Positions 55,861-63,919 of a DNA stretch of 64,000 bases are shown here, one piece after another (within the stretch, counting starts at the first letter, position 1; every line of letters begins with the position of its first letter). The notes beneath the pieces were generated by a model that did no database searches, had not been told where the DNA came from, and saw only the letters and a list, made by a program, of their open reading frames with translations. Location: the NCBI RefSeq assembly GCF_000613125.1, contig NZ_HG964497.1, forward strand, positions 4,872,378 through 4,936,377, written 5' to 3'. Made by a program: the position numbers and the translations under genes. This DNA is from Bacillus sp. EB01 (lineage in GTDB: Bacteria; Bacillota; Bacilli; Bacillales; Cytobacillaceae).

Positions 55861-56623
55861 ATTTAAATCTGTAAGTGGCATTTCCGAGAGTGATGGTCCT
55901 GCCTTTCATGGCTTGATTATCGGTTGTAAAAAGGAGCTCGGTCAGACGGTTGGCGGCTCCTTTTTGAAAGAGAAAGGATTTGCCGTTGACAGAAAGAACC
56001 GAGGATTGATCGTTTATATGTTCAACCGAAAATCTGAACAGCTTGCTCCAGTGGCTGGCAGCCTCGGCTGGATTGTCTACTGAAAAAATAGCACTGGAGA
56101 GATCCACTGAACCAATTGGGTGGGGGCAAATGGCTCCTGTGTCCATCAAATTCTTTTTCCTGGAATCATCAGTATCCCTCCATTGAATGATGAATGGATA
56201 CATAAGTCCTTCAAAGTTACCTTCAAGCATCAGCATTTTCCATTCAATCAATTGTCCCTGGGCATTCCGCCTTTTTCCTTCAAAAATGTCCGATACAGAT
56301 AGAGACTCTTCCTTCAATAACTGGGCTGCTTTTTCGATATCATCTGTCCGGAGGGCAACCCGGCCAAAAACCTCTTGATCTGGAAGCAGTTCAAGACAAT
56401 CCTTGACAAACAAGATGGGCTCTTCTACTTGCTTTGCAAGATTTAGATTTTCAATGCCGAGGAATTCAATGTAGCAAAGCCCGAAATAACTGAGTGCATT
56501 GTAGGTTCCCCAATTGGTATGTGAGCCGCCTATAAATACCTTAAGCCCATGGGCGCCAAATACATCAATGCTTTTTTCAAGATTATTGACGTGCTGAATT
56601 GTATGGTCCCAACTATATTTCAA
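55859..56623 (-). CDS. VOC/glyoxalase-like protein
   Basis: 254-residue protein of the glyoxalase-3-like group. It begins MKYSWDHTIQHVNNLEKSIDVF, the usual first strand-helix of a VOC module with a possible metal His. It also has GSHTNWGTYNALSYFGLCYIEFLGIEN and the mid-protein GRVALRTDDIEKAAQLL; a second module starts near 180. Proteins of this type bind metal and small ligands, but the substrate is unknown. GGAGGC-type sequence lies upstream of ATG 56623. It faces ytfJ, inserted relative to B. subtilis between ytfJ and tpx. Confidence 0.82.
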   Translation of the reverse strand: MKYSWDHTIQHVNNLEKSIDVFGAHGLKVFIGGSHTNWGTYNALSYFGLCYIEFLGIENLNLAKQVEEPILFVKDCLELLPDQEVFGRVALRTDDIEKAAQLLKEESLSVSDIFEGKRRNAQGQLIEWKMLMLEGNFEGLMYPFIIQWRDTDDSRKKNLMDTGAICPHPIGSVDLSSAIFSVDNPAEAASHWSKLFRFSVEHINDQSSVLSVNGKSFLFQKGAANRLTELLFTTDNQAMKGRTITLGNATYRFK

Positions 56624-56696
56624 AAAGCAGCTGCCTCCCTTAGTTTTTTATTTCTTTTCCTATTTTTGTAATCGAGAAAACTAAAGTTTATATTTT

Positions 56697-56725
56697 TTGC
56701 AAAAAGTAGGTGGGAAAGTTATATT
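56697..56725 (+). promoter_or_regulatory. Sigma-A promoter of tpx
   Basis: TTGCAA (56697-56702), 17-base spacer, TATATT (56720-56725). The start region downstream carries three TGTAC words at about 15-base intervals (56731, 56746, 56760), which may be an operator. Confidence 0.65.
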
Positions 56726-56787
56726 TACTCTGTACATAGTTAACTTGTACAGGGATATTGTACCATACGATGAAGGAGGAATTGGGA

Positions 56788-57288
56788 ATGGCATCTGTAA
56801 CATTTAAAAGCAATCCGGTAACATTGGTTGGAAGTGAAGTAAAGGTAGGGGACAAAGCACCTGCATTTACTGTCCTTGCTAATGATATGAGCGAGGTAAC
56901 TCTTGAGGATACTAAGGGACAAGTAAGGCTAATTTCTGTTGTGCCATCACTTGATACAGGGGTATGCGACGCACAGACGCGCCGCTTTAATGAAGAAGCG
57001 AGCAGCCTTGGCAATGTGAAAGTCCTAACGATTAGTGTTGACCTTCCTTTTGCACAGAAGCGCTGGTGCGGGGCTGCTGGTGTTGAAAACGTACAAACTC
57101 TTTCCGACCACCGCGACCTTTCCTTTGGAGAAGCGTACGGAGTTGTTATGAAGGAATTAAGATTGCTTGCCCGCGCTGTATTTGTTGTAGATTCTTCCGA
57201 TACTGTTACATATGCTGAGTATGTAAGCGAAGGAACAACACACCCGGATTATGAAGCGGCTCTTGAAGCTGCCAAAAAAGCTCAATAG
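56788..57288 (+). CDS. tpx: Thiol peroxidase Tpx
   Basis: Atypical 2-Cys peroxiredoxin that reduces peroxides with thioredoxin. The 166-residue protein has peroxidatic Cys60 in [14 protein letters not shown] and resolving Cys94 in QKRWCGAAG. It begins [21 protein letters not shown], the Tpx N-terminus. AAGGAGGAA precedes ATG 56788; the ten extra in-frame residues upstream are rejected. Terminator and a dispersed element follow. Position before ytxK-ackA matches B. subtilis. Confidence 0.95.
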   Translation: MASVTFKSNPVTLVGSEVKVGDKAPAFTVLANDMSEVTLEDTKGQVRLISVVPSLDTGVCDAQTRRFNEEASSLGNVKVLTISVDLPFAQKRWCGAAGVENVQTLSDHRDLSFGEAYGVVMKELRLLARAVFVVDSSDTVTYAEYVSEGTTHPDYEAALEAAKKAQ

Positions 57289-57360
57289 TCAAGGGATGTA
57301 GAATAGGACTGTCCCTAATCAGGCTGCTACAGTAGAATTGAAGCTGGCAGTTTACTGTTA

Positions 57361-57388
57361 GCCCCGGTGTTCCGGGGCTTTTATAATT
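57361..57388 (+). terminator. Terminator of tpx
   Basis: 7-bp GC stem GCCCCGG/CCGGGGC, 4-base loop, TTTTATAATTTT. Confidence 0.85.
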
Positions 57389-57415
57389 TTAATAAAAGTA
57401 ATATTTTTGAGAACT

Positions 57416-57622
57416 GTCTAGCTCCACAAGGAATGCTTCGGCAGCATAAGCATCGCACGAAGAAAAAGGGGTAGTTTTTCGAGGAGCGCCTAGCGCCTAG
57501 TGTACTTCGGTCCCCTCGTTACGATAAGTCAACATCGATTCGCTTGCGCTCATCGTGTTTCCTTTATCTCCTTTGAGGCCCTCCAGTCCATACGGCGCTG
57601 GTCAAGGCGCTTTCGCTTTTCT
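57416..57622 (+). repeat. Modular intergenic element, copy 8
   Basis: Begins GTCTAGCTCCACAAGG, about 38 bases after the tpx terminator stem, and ends GGCGCTTTCGCTTTTCTT. It is closely similar to copy 2. The rest of the 57289-57696 gap shows no gene. Confidence 0.87.
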
Positions 57623-57696
57623 TAATTCCTCTCCCTTGTGGATGAGGGCAAAAGCCGCTACAATGGGAAAAAGAATGAAATAACGGAGGCTTATAT

Positions 57697-58680
57697 ATGA
57701 AACTATCTCCGGTTGAACAATTGTTTGCCGTTTTTAATGAAACAACAACCGTCCTGCAGGAGGAGTTATCTTGCACATATTTAGAAGCTCTTGCCGAAAC
57801 GGGAGAAAATCTGTTCCACGGAACGGTTCTACAGGATGAAGTGAGTGAGCTTAATGGCAAGAGGCTTAAAAAGAGTTATGAATCCATCAGGCTTGAATCT
57901 TTTTCTAAGGAAGAGCGGAGAAAGGCTTTTCAGCTTGCGATTTTAAAAGGAATGAAAGAGAATGTCCAGACCAACCACCAAATGACACCAGATTCCGTCG
58001 GGATGCTTATGGGTTACCTTGTCCTAAAATTTGTCCGGAATACTTCTTTCAGGCTGCTTGATCCAGCGGTGGGAACAGGCAACTTACTAACCACCGTAAT
58101 CAACCAGCAAATACATAAACAGGTTGAATCTGTCGGGCTGGAGATTGATGATGTGCTCATCCGGCTTGCATATGTAAATGCAAATCTTCAGCAGCATGCT
58201 GTCCAGCTTTTTAACCAGGACAGCCTGAAACAAGTGTTTATTGAACCTGTTGATGCAGTGGTAAGCGATTTGCCGGTCGGATATTATCCAGATGATGAGC
58301 GCGCTTCTGAATATGAACTTTCCGCATCGGAAGGCCATTCATATGCCCATCACTTGTTCATTGAGCAATCCATGAATCAGACAAAACCGGGAGGATATTT
58401 ATTTTTTGTAATCCCAAATGGTTTGTTTGAAAGTCCGGAAGCACCAACGCTTAATGAATACTTAAAGGGAAATGCCCATATACAAGGCCTTCTCCAGCTC
58501 CCGCTCTCGATGTTCAAATCAAAGCAATCTGCTAAAAGCATTCTGATTCTTCAAAAGTCAGGAGCGGGCACGAAACCGCCAAAACAGGTCCTGCTTGCAG
58601 AACTTCCTTCACTTTCAAATCAGAAGGGGACTGAAGCAATCTTGACGAATATCAATACATGGATTGCAGAGAATAAATAA
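57697..58680 (+). CDS. ytxK: YtxK, class I SAM-dependent methyltransferase family
   Basis: 327-residue protein with the N6-adenine-methylase fold. The SAM loop is LLDPAVGTGNLLTTVIN at about 117-132. The catalytic NPPY-type motif is replaced by VSDLPVGYYPDDE, where Asp-Leu-Pro stands in for Asn-Pro-Pro, so activity and substrate are uncertain. There is no target-recognition domain or restriction partner, so it is not an R-M enzyme. GGAGGC lies upstream of ATG 57697. It sits upstream of ackA as in B. subtilis. Confidence 0.85.
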   Translation: MKLSPVEQLFAVFNETTTVLQEELSCTYLEALAETGENLFHGTVLQDEVSELNGKRLKKSYESIRLESFSKEERRKAFQLAILKGMKENVQTNHQMTPDSVGMLMGYLVLKFVRNTSFRLLDPAVGTGNLLTTVINQQIHKQVESVGLEIDDVLIRLAYVNANLQQHAVQLFNQDSLKQVFIEPVDAVVSDLPVGYYPDDERASEYELSASEGHSYAHHLFIEQSMNQTKPGGYLFFVIPNGLFESPEAPTLNEYLKGNAHIQGLLQLPLSMFKSKQSAKSILILQKSGAGTKPPKQVLLAELPSLSNQKGTEAILTNINTWIAENK

Positions 58681-58684
58681 TGTT

Positions 58685-58717
58685 AAGCATCTTCCTTTTA
58701 GGAGGGTGCTTTTTTTA
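58685..58717 (+). terminator. Terminator of ytxK
   Basis: Stem AAGCATCTTCC/GGAGGGTGCTT (G-U pairs) followed by T7. Confidence 0.8.
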
Positions 58718-58802
58718 TAAAAATGACCATTTAATTACAAAAAATGTGTCGGAAAAGTGACTGAAATACGAATGAAAAGTCTGAATATATTTACTTTTGT
58801 TC

Positions 58803-58860
58803 GGAAAACGTTTGCAATAACTCTCAGACCTTGATAATCGGTTTTAGGAGTGGGTACAAT
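58803..58860 (+). promoter_or_regulatory. cre site and sigma-A promoter of ackA
   Basis: A cre-like site (GGAAAACGTTTGCA, 58803-58816, 12 of 14 consensus positions) lies upstream of TTGATA (58831-58836), an 18-base spacer and TACAAT (58855-58860). With a start near 58867 the cre centre is at about -57. This is the spacing by which CcpA activates ackA in B. subtilis. Confidence 0.7.
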
Positions 58861-58971
58861 GGTTAAAGAGAACATATAATATTGTCTTGTGGTATAAAAT
58901 AACCCAGATGGACTGCAGTTTAGTAAAGAAATTCTGGTTTTGAAAGGCAATAAAAAAGGAGCGTTTATTAA

Positions 58972-60165
58972 ATGTCAAAAGTTATTGCGATTAATGCGGG
59001 CAGTTCTTCATTGAAGTTCCAGCTTTTTGAAATGCCTAGCGAAACAGTTATCACAAAGGGCCTTGTCGAACGGATTGGCCTTAATGATGCTATTTTTACT
59101 ATCAGTGTCGGCGGTGAGAAAATCAAGGAAGTTACAGAAATTCCCGATCATGAAGTTGCCGTTAAAATTTTGTTGGACAAGCTTACATCAACAGGCATTA
59201 TTAAGTCACTTGATGAAATTAGCGGTATTGGTCACAGAGTAGTTCACGGAGGAGAAACATTCACTGATTCAGTGCTTATTACAGAAGAAGTATTGAATAA
59301 AATCGAAGAACTATCTGAACTTGCACCATTGCATAACCCAGCCAACCTTACAGGTATCCGTGCATTCCAGCAGGTTCTTCCTGACGTGCCTGCTGTAGCC
59401 GTTTTTGACACAGCGTTCCATCAGACTATGCCTGAAAGCTCTTATCTATACAGCCTGCCATACGAATATTATGAAAAATACGGTATTAGGAAATATGGAT
59501 TCCATGGAACTTCCCATAAATATGTTTCCCAGCGTGCTGCTGAATTGCTGGGACGCCCAATTGAACAGCTAAGGCTGCTTTCTTGCCATCTAGGCAACGG
59601 TGCCAGCATTGCTGCTATTGAAGGCGGGAAGTCGATTGATACTTCAATGGGCTTCACACCACTTGCTGGTGTAACAATGGGTACTCGTTCGGGTAACATT
59701 GACCCTGCCCTTATTCCATACATCATGGAGAAGACTGGGAAAACGGCTGAAGAAGTTCTTGATGTTCTGAACAAGAAAAGCGGTATGCTTGCTGTTTCCG
59801 GATTCTCAAGCGACCTTAGGGATATCGAACTTGAAGCTGAAAAAGGTAACGACCGTGCCGAGCTAGCACTTGAAGTGTTTGCAAACAGAATCCATAAGTA
59901 CATCGGTTCTTATTCTGCCCGTATGTATGGAGTAGACGCAATCATCTTTACTGCTGGTATCGGTGAAAATAGTGCTTCAATCCGCGCGAGGGTACTTCGC
60001 GGACTCGAATTCATGGGTGTTTATTGGGATCCTTCATTAAACGAGGTAAGAGGAGAAGAGGCATTTATCAACTATCCACACTCTCCTGTTAAGGTTATTA
60101 TCATTCCGACAGATGAAGAAGTAATGATTGCCCGTGACGTATTGCGTCTAGGTAATATTCAATAG
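58972..60165 (+). CDS. ackA: Acetate kinase
   Basis: Converts acetyl phosphate plus ADP to acetate and ATP, the energy-yielding step of overflow metabolism. The 397-residue protein has the ASKHA-fold start [15 protein letters not shown], the phosphate loops GHRVVHGGE and [25 protein letters not shown] and [16 protein letters not shown] 58972 has AAAAGGAGCG upstream. It is opposed in function to acsA, and CcpA is predicted to activate ackA while repressing acuABC. It is followed by a strong terminator. Confidence 0.97.
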   Translation: MSKVIAINAGSSSLKFQLFEMPSETVITKGLVERIGLNDAIFTISVGGEKIKEVTEIPDHEVAVKILLDKLTSTGIIKSLDEISGIGHRVVHGGETFTDSVLITEEVLNKIEELSELAPLHNPANLTGIRAFQQVLPDVPAVAVFDTAFHQTMPESSYLYSLPYEYYEKYGIRKYGFHGTSHKYVSQRAAELLGRPIEQLRLLSCHLGNGASIAAIEGGKSIDTSMGFTPLAGVTMGTRSGNIDPALIPYIMEKTGKTAEEVLDVLNKKSGMLAVSGFSSDLRDIELEAEKGNDRAELALEVFANRIHKYIGSYSARMYGVDAIIFTAGIGENSASIRARVLRGLEFMGVYWDPSLNEVRGEEAFINYPHSPVKVIIIPTDEEVMIARDVLRLGNIQ

Positions 60166-60175
60166 GAATATTAAG

Positions 60176-60207
60176 AAGCTGCGCCAGGCAACTGGTGCAG
60201 CTTTTTT
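60176..60207 (+). terminator. Terminator of ackA
   Basis: 11-bp stem AGCTGCGCCAG/CTGGTGCAGCT with one G-U pair and T6. Confidence 0.85.
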
Positions 60208-60357
60208 GCAGTTATTAATTGGCCAATGTGAATGTATTGAGTTTGTCTAACCTCGAACTCCAGCCTGGCACGAATTCACGTATGCTTTTATTTCGATTTT
60301 CTCTATTTTCTGCCAGTTATGCTATACTGTTGAAAAGTCCATATGAGGGGGCTGGCT

Positions 60358-61197
60358 ATGGTACTGACAGATCGGGAAAAGAGTGTCCTTGCAGAGATAA
60401 AAGACTGGGAAAATCGTATGCAGGCCTATGAGCCGAACGATTTTCAAATTACGTATGAAAAATATTTGGAAGCTGGTTTTTCAATGCTTCCTAAAGATGT
60501 ACAGACTAAGTTTTTTTCACTTGTTGATACTTGGATGTTTCATCTCCACGCGATGATATTAGGAGCACAATTCCAATTGGATGCTAAAGACCGAATCCTT
60601 GCTTCAGCAAGAGTATTCAATCATGATATCGAGAGAATTGAAGACTTGCGAAAACTGGACATTGACGAATTGAATTTTATTGCTCAACAGCAAATTGCCC
60701 GGCACAGGATGTATTCCTTCGCACAGGGAGGAATGTCAGGGACTGGAGGAAGTTTACTGCTTGGAATCGACATCCCCGCAATGGCTGTCATTAATCTTCG
60801 TGCTGTCCAGCTGCTATCGATGACATATGGAATAGAAGTAAATACCCCATTTGAAATGATGACCGCCTTGAAAGTGTTTCATACTGCAACACTGCCTCCC
60901 AGGCTTCAGGCTGAAAGCTGGGATTCGCTTAAACAGGACCTGAATAGTGAGGATGACCGCTATTTTTACCAGGGGAATGACAGATTGACAGATGCCTCCT
61001 GGCTTGAACAGCCGATTCGGCAGCTTCTTAAGGCAATTGTAATAGCGGCTTTCAGGAAAAAACTGATACAGGGCCTTCCTATTGTCAGTATGGCGGTAGG
61101 GGCCGTTTCAAATTATCAATTGACCAGAAGAGTGACCGATTTTTCCCATAACTATTACCGGCTTCGGTACTTGATGAATAAGGAGGACATTTTATGA
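60358..61197 (+). CDS. EcsC family protein
   Basis: 279-residue protein of the EcsC family. It has a helical N-terminal region (LAEIKDWENRMQAYEPNDF), a glycine-rich membrane-associating hairpin (FAQGGMSGTGGSLLLGIDIPAMAVINLRAVQLLSMTYG, residues about 135-172), and a C-terminal segment with another hydrophobic stretch (AIVIAAFRKKLIQGLPIVSMAVGAVSNYQLT). EcsC is the third component of the Ecs transporter region in B. subtilis, but this stand-alone paralogue has unknown function. GAGGGGG precedes ATG 60358. Its end overlaps moaB by 4 bases (ATGA). Confidence 0.82.
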   Translation: MVLTDREKSVLAEIKDWENRMQAYEPNDFQITYEKYLEAGFSMLPKDVQTKFFSLVDTWMFHLHAMILGAQFQLDAKDRILASARVFNHDIERIEDLRKLDIDELNFIAQQQIARHRMYSFAQGGMSGTGGSLLLGIDIPAMAVINLRAVQLLSMTYGIEVNTPFEMMTALKVFHTATLPPRLQAESWDSLKQDLNSEDDRYFYQGNDRLTDASWLEQPIRQLLKAIVIAAFRKKLIQGLPIVSMAVGAVSNYQLTRRVTDFSHNYYRLRYLMNKEDIL

Positions 61198-61709
61198 GTG
61201 TTAGTGAGCATAAAACAGAGGCTCCAAATACGGTTTCTTGCAAAATTATTACCGTTAGTGATACTAGGGATAAAGATACAGACAAAAGCGGGAAATTAAT
61301 GATTAGCCTTCTTGAATCTCAAGGGCATACCATTGCCGATTATGTAATTGTAAAAGATGAAGATGAAGCGATAAAAGCGGAAGTCCTTAAGGGGGCCTCA
61401 GCTCAAGGAATCGATGTGATTCTGACTAATGGCGGTACAGGGATTGCGAAAAGAGATGTAACCATTGAGACGGTTACGAAGCTATTCGAAAAAGAGATTG
61501 CTGGGTTCGGAGAATTATTCAGAATGCTTAGTTACCAGGAAGATATTGGCTCAGCTGCGATTCTTTCTCGCGCAGCTGCCGGGGTCGTCAACAACCGAGC
61601 TGTTTTTTCAACGCCTGGTTCCACCGGGGCGGTAAGGCTGGCAATGGAAAAATTAATTTTGCCCGAAATTGGCCATGTCGTAAGGGAACTGAAAAAGGAT
61701 TTAAAATAA
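61194..61709 (+). CDS. moaB: Molybdenum cofactor biosynthesis protein MoaB
   Basis: 171-residue MogA/MoaB-type molybdopterin adenylyltransferase-like protein of the molybdenum cofactor pathway. It has IITVSDTRDKDTDKSG at about 18-33, LTNGGTGIAKRDVTIE and FSTPGSTGAVRLAMEKLILPE, all hallmarks of the family. AAGGAGGACATTT precedes ATG 61194, which lies inside the ecsC-like gene's last codons. No other moa/moe genes are in the window. In Bacillaceae moaB is often isolated like this. Confidence 0.92.
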   Translation: MSVSEHKTEAPNTVSCKIITVSDTRDKDTDKSGKLMISLLESQGHTIADYVIVKDEDEAIKAEVLKGASAQGIDVILTNGGTGIAKRDVTIETVTKLFEKEIAGFGELFRMLSYQEDIGSAAILSRAAAGVVNNRAVFSTPGSTGAVRLAMEKLILPEIGHVVRELKKDLK

Positions 61710-61721
61710 TAGAAAATAAAG

Positions 61722-61750
61722 AAAGCTCTCGACCATGCGGGAGCTTTTTA
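61722..61750 (+). terminator. Terminator of ecsC-moaB
   Basis: Stem AAAGCTCTCG/CGGGAGCTTT (one G-U) with T5. Confidence 0.8.
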
Positions 61751-61843
61751 CCGTCTCAAGCTCATTGGAGCGTTTAAGAAAAACAACATAATGGGCGGAA
61801 TCCAAATAATAAATCAATTACACAATCAACTCAGACCTCACCA

Positions 61844-62164
61844 TTACGAGTGCATTTTATTTGTTTCTTCTAATGAATCGGCTGATCTGTACCACAACCA
61901 TAGATCATTGATAATAGAGGCTAGCTCCGCAATCTCACTATTCAGCTCACAGGATTTAGTGAAGCTGCCTTCGTTTGAAAGAGCTGCTTGTTTTTCATTA
62001 ATATGAAGCTCAAGCTCCTTAATCCGGTCGGGAATCGCACCGCGTATTTGTTCCCAGGAGAAAAGAATTTTTTCTCGGATGTCCCTATCATATTGGCTAA
62101 AATCTTTTTCAAGGCGTGGTAAAGGTATACCAAGTCTGCTATCATAACTGAAAAACTGTTCCAT
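61844..62164 (-). CDS. Hypothetical coiled-coil protein
   Basis: 106-residue hydrophilic protein, not recognised. ATG 62164 has GGAGGAAGAG just upstream, and the alternative start at 62194 is unsupported. After MEQFFSYDSRLGIPLPRLE there is a helical region rich in Glu, Lys and Ile (IKELELHINEKQAALSNE and SEIAELASIINDLWLWYRSAD), likely a short helical hairpin. No Cys or catalytic motif is present. It is transcribed against moaB, next to the stress protein gene on the same strand. Confidence 0.65.
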   Translation of the reverse strand: MEQFFSYDSRLGIPLPRLEKDFSQYDRDIREKILFSWEQIRGAIPDRIKELELHINEKQAALSNEGSFTKSCELNSEIAELASIINDLWLWYRSADSLEETNKMHS

Positions 62165-62207
62165 TCTCTTCCTCCAATCTATCCTTATAGGCAAGGGTTT
62201 TATAATT

Positions 62208-62660
62208 CTACGTAAATTCCTTTTCTGTCCTCACCACAAGGACATCACATGGCGCGTGCAGAGTAATATTCTCCGAGACACTTCCAATCAGGAAACGTTC
62301 TACCGAATTCATACCAGTGGCGCCGCAGATAATAAGGTCAATATTATTGTTTTGGGCAATATCTTTTGGAATCCTTAACTTTGGAGAACCGAATTCAATG
62401 ATATAGTCAACGTCAACAATACCGGCTGATCTGGCTTGCTGTTTATACATGTCCAACAATTCGTTGGCATTTTGTGCAGCTCTGTCAACAAGTCCTTGAC
62501 CATATGCTTCAACTAATGAGAATGTACGTGTGTCAATCACATGAACGAGGAGCAATCTGGCTTGATTTCTCGATGCTATCCCAATAGCTTTCTTAAAAGC
62601 CAGTTCCGCTGCCTTGGAGCCGTCAACCGCCACAAGGATTTTTTGATAATGGTTCGCCAT
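62208..62660 (-). CDS. Universal stress protein (UspA family)
   Basis: 150-residue nucleotide-binding protein. It begins ANHYQKILVAVDGSKAAELAFKKAIGIA, with a Rossmann-like fold. The ATP motif GATGMNSVERFLIGSVSENIT (G-x2-G-x9-G-S pattern) is intact, so ATP binding is expected. I chose ATG 62660 because GGGGGA lies 6 bases upstream; ATG 62666 is too close to it. UspA proteins aid survival under stress, and the precise role here is unknown. It is close to a 106-residue hypothetical gene on the same strand. Confidence 0.9.
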   Translation of the reverse strand: MANHYQKILVAVDGSKAAELAFKKAIGIASRNQARLLLVHVIDTRTFSLVEAYGQGLVDRAAQNANELLDMYKQQARSAGIVDVDYIIEFGSPKLRIPKDIAQNNNIDLIICGATGMNSVERFLIGSVSENITLHAPCDVLVVRTEKEFT

Positions 62661-62834
62661 GGACATTCCCCCAAAAAATGAGAGTGCAAACATACATAAT
62701 TCCGAAGTGACGAGATGCATGTTTATATAAACCAAATTATACATAAAAAACAGTGCATATGTGTTGGGAAATTCGAAAAAATAAAGAAGTAATCTAATGA
62801 TATGGACGAAAAGAACAATTGGAGGAAACTTCTA

Positions 62835-62996
62835 ATGAAGGACAAGAACCAGAATGAGCGCAGCCGTTTTACTATTGAGGAAAAAGGGCTAGAGGAAGTC
62901 AGCACCCAGATCATGAATTCCTACAACAGCGGATTTATGGGAGAGCAGGAAGCAAAGACAAGGACGCAGGAAAATCTCCAATCTAAAGGAGAATAA
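62835..62996 (+). CDS. Small hydrophilic protein, unknown
   Basis: 53-residue charged protein (MKDKNQNERSRFTIEEKGLE...) with GGAGGAAAC 5 bases before ATG 62835, and a hairpin terminator right after the stop. The composition (Glu, Lys, Gln, Asn, few hydrophobics) resembles small stress or spore proteins, but I recognise no family. Support is the ribosome site, terminator and lack of other signals. Confidence 0.55.
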   Translation: MKDKNQNERSRFTIEEKGLEEVSTQIMNSYNSGFMGEQEAKTRTQENLQSKGE

Positions 62997-62997
62997 C

Positions 62998-63024
62998 AAA
63001 AAAGCTGCCGAGGCAGCTTTTTTT
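62998..63024 (+). terminator. Terminator of the small gene at 62835
   Basis: 11-bp stem AAAAAGCTGCC/GGCAGCTTTTT with a 2-base loop and a T tract. Confidence 0.85.
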
Positions 63025-63294
63025 ATGTTTAAGGAATTTATAAATTTCGCGACTGTGGATAACTTTTATTACTGAGCGTATCTACGTCTAGCTCCAGCGC
63101 CTATCGCCTAGCAAACTTCAGGCCTCCTCCCTACGATAAGTCATCATCGAATCGCTAGCGCTCTTCGTGATTCCTATATCTCAGTCGAAGTCCCTCCATT
63201 TTGTACGGCGATGACCACTAAGGAAAGCTCCTTAGAATAATCATCGCAGGGACAGGCGTTCTTTGCCTGTCACGAACGCGCTTGCGCTTTTGTT
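63025..63294 (+). repeat. Modular intergenic element, copy 9
   Basis: Starts at the end of the preceding terminator with the 55-base extension, including TGTGGATAA at 63054-63062. GTCTAGCTCCAGCGCC follows at 63086, and the core as in copy 5 up to GTACGGCGATGACCA. Then comes the about 60-base module shared with copy 4 (GACAGGCG...CGCCTGTC-like hairpin), and it ends CGCTTGCGCTTTTGTT. Confidence 0.87.
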
Positions 63295-63387
63295 CTGTGC
63301 AGGGGTCGATATGTCCACCTATAAAAACGATGTTTGGCTATTCTCCACTCCGCCGCCTTGGTTTTTATCATGAGTTTTATAACAGGT

Positions 63388-63422
63388 CGGGGTATAGACG
63401 GAAAACTATGCCCGGTTTTTTT
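63388..63422 (+). terminator. Isolated terminator upstream of the Gly/Tyr-rich gene
   Basis: CGGGGTATAG (63388-63397) pairs with CTATGCCCGG (63406-63415), then seven T. No gene precedes it after the repeat ends at 63294, so it may end a small RNA or attenuate the gene at 63507. Confidence 0.65.
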
Positions 63423-63506
63423 GTCAGTCAGGGCGGATACCCAATACCATCTTGTGTCCCGTGCATATCCTTTAGTGTACCCAGAAATAAATGAGGAGGA
63501 AATGAG

Positions 63507-63779
63507 TTGAATAATGACTATCAATTAATGGCTGCTCAGCCCCAGGCATTTGGTGTCCATGGCCAGCATGATATGAATGATATGCGCCAACCTTGGGGGT
63601 TTGGACGTTGGGGTAGGCGTCGATGGGGATTTGGATTTGGAGGACCATTCCTTGGTGGTTTCCTTGGCGGACTTGCGGCTGGTGCCCTGATTGGACCTGG
63701 ATATGGATATGGCTATCCTTATCCTTATCCGTATCCTTATTACCCGTATCCTTATTACGGATATCCTTACTACTGGTAA
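63507..63779 (+). CDS. Gly/Tyr-rich low-complexity protein, possibly spore-associated
   Basis: 90-residue protein with TTG start at 63507 and GAGGAGG upstream. The N-terminal third is polar (MNNDYQLMAAQPQAFGVHGQ). The middle is Gly/Trp/Arg-rich with a hydrophobic glycine run (GGPFLGGFLGGLAAGALIGPGYG), and the end is made of Tyr-Pro repeats (YPYPYPYPYYPYPYYGYPYY). The DNA has a repeated hexamer TATCCT. Tyr/Pro/Gly-rich small proteins are common in spore coats and exosporia. No sporulation promoter is evident, so that role is a guess. Confidence 0.6.
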   Translation: MNNDYQLMAAQPQAFGVHGQHDMNDMRQPWGFGRWGRRRWGFGFGGPFLGGFLGGLAAGALIGPGYGYGYPYPYPYPYYPYPYYGYPYYW

Positions 63780-63790
63780 ATCTAATTAGT

Positions 63791-63825
63791 GGAGTGCCTG
63801 GCTTCAGCAGGCACTCCGTTTGTTT
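63791..63825 (+). terminator. Terminator of the Gly/Tyr-rich gene
   Basis: 10-bp perfect stem GGAGTGCCTG/CAGGCACTCC with a 7-base loop and GTTTGTTTG. Confidence 0.75.
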
Positions 63826-63919
63826 GCTTTAATTATAAAATTTCCCTGCGATAGCTTCTTTTGTTAAAATAAAAAGGATTGCAGTGCTTGTCAATGAAAA
63901 TGACGTAGGAGGCAATGGG

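Noticed and set aside
56731-56765. Triple TGTAC at tpx promoter as a defined operator
   Set aside because: Spacing is suggestive, but I cannot link it to a known regulator; noted only within the promoter entry.
58262-58290. YtxK as part of a type I restriction system
   Set aside because: No specificity or restriction subunit nearby and the NPPY motif is altered; it is the conserved single-gene YtxK.
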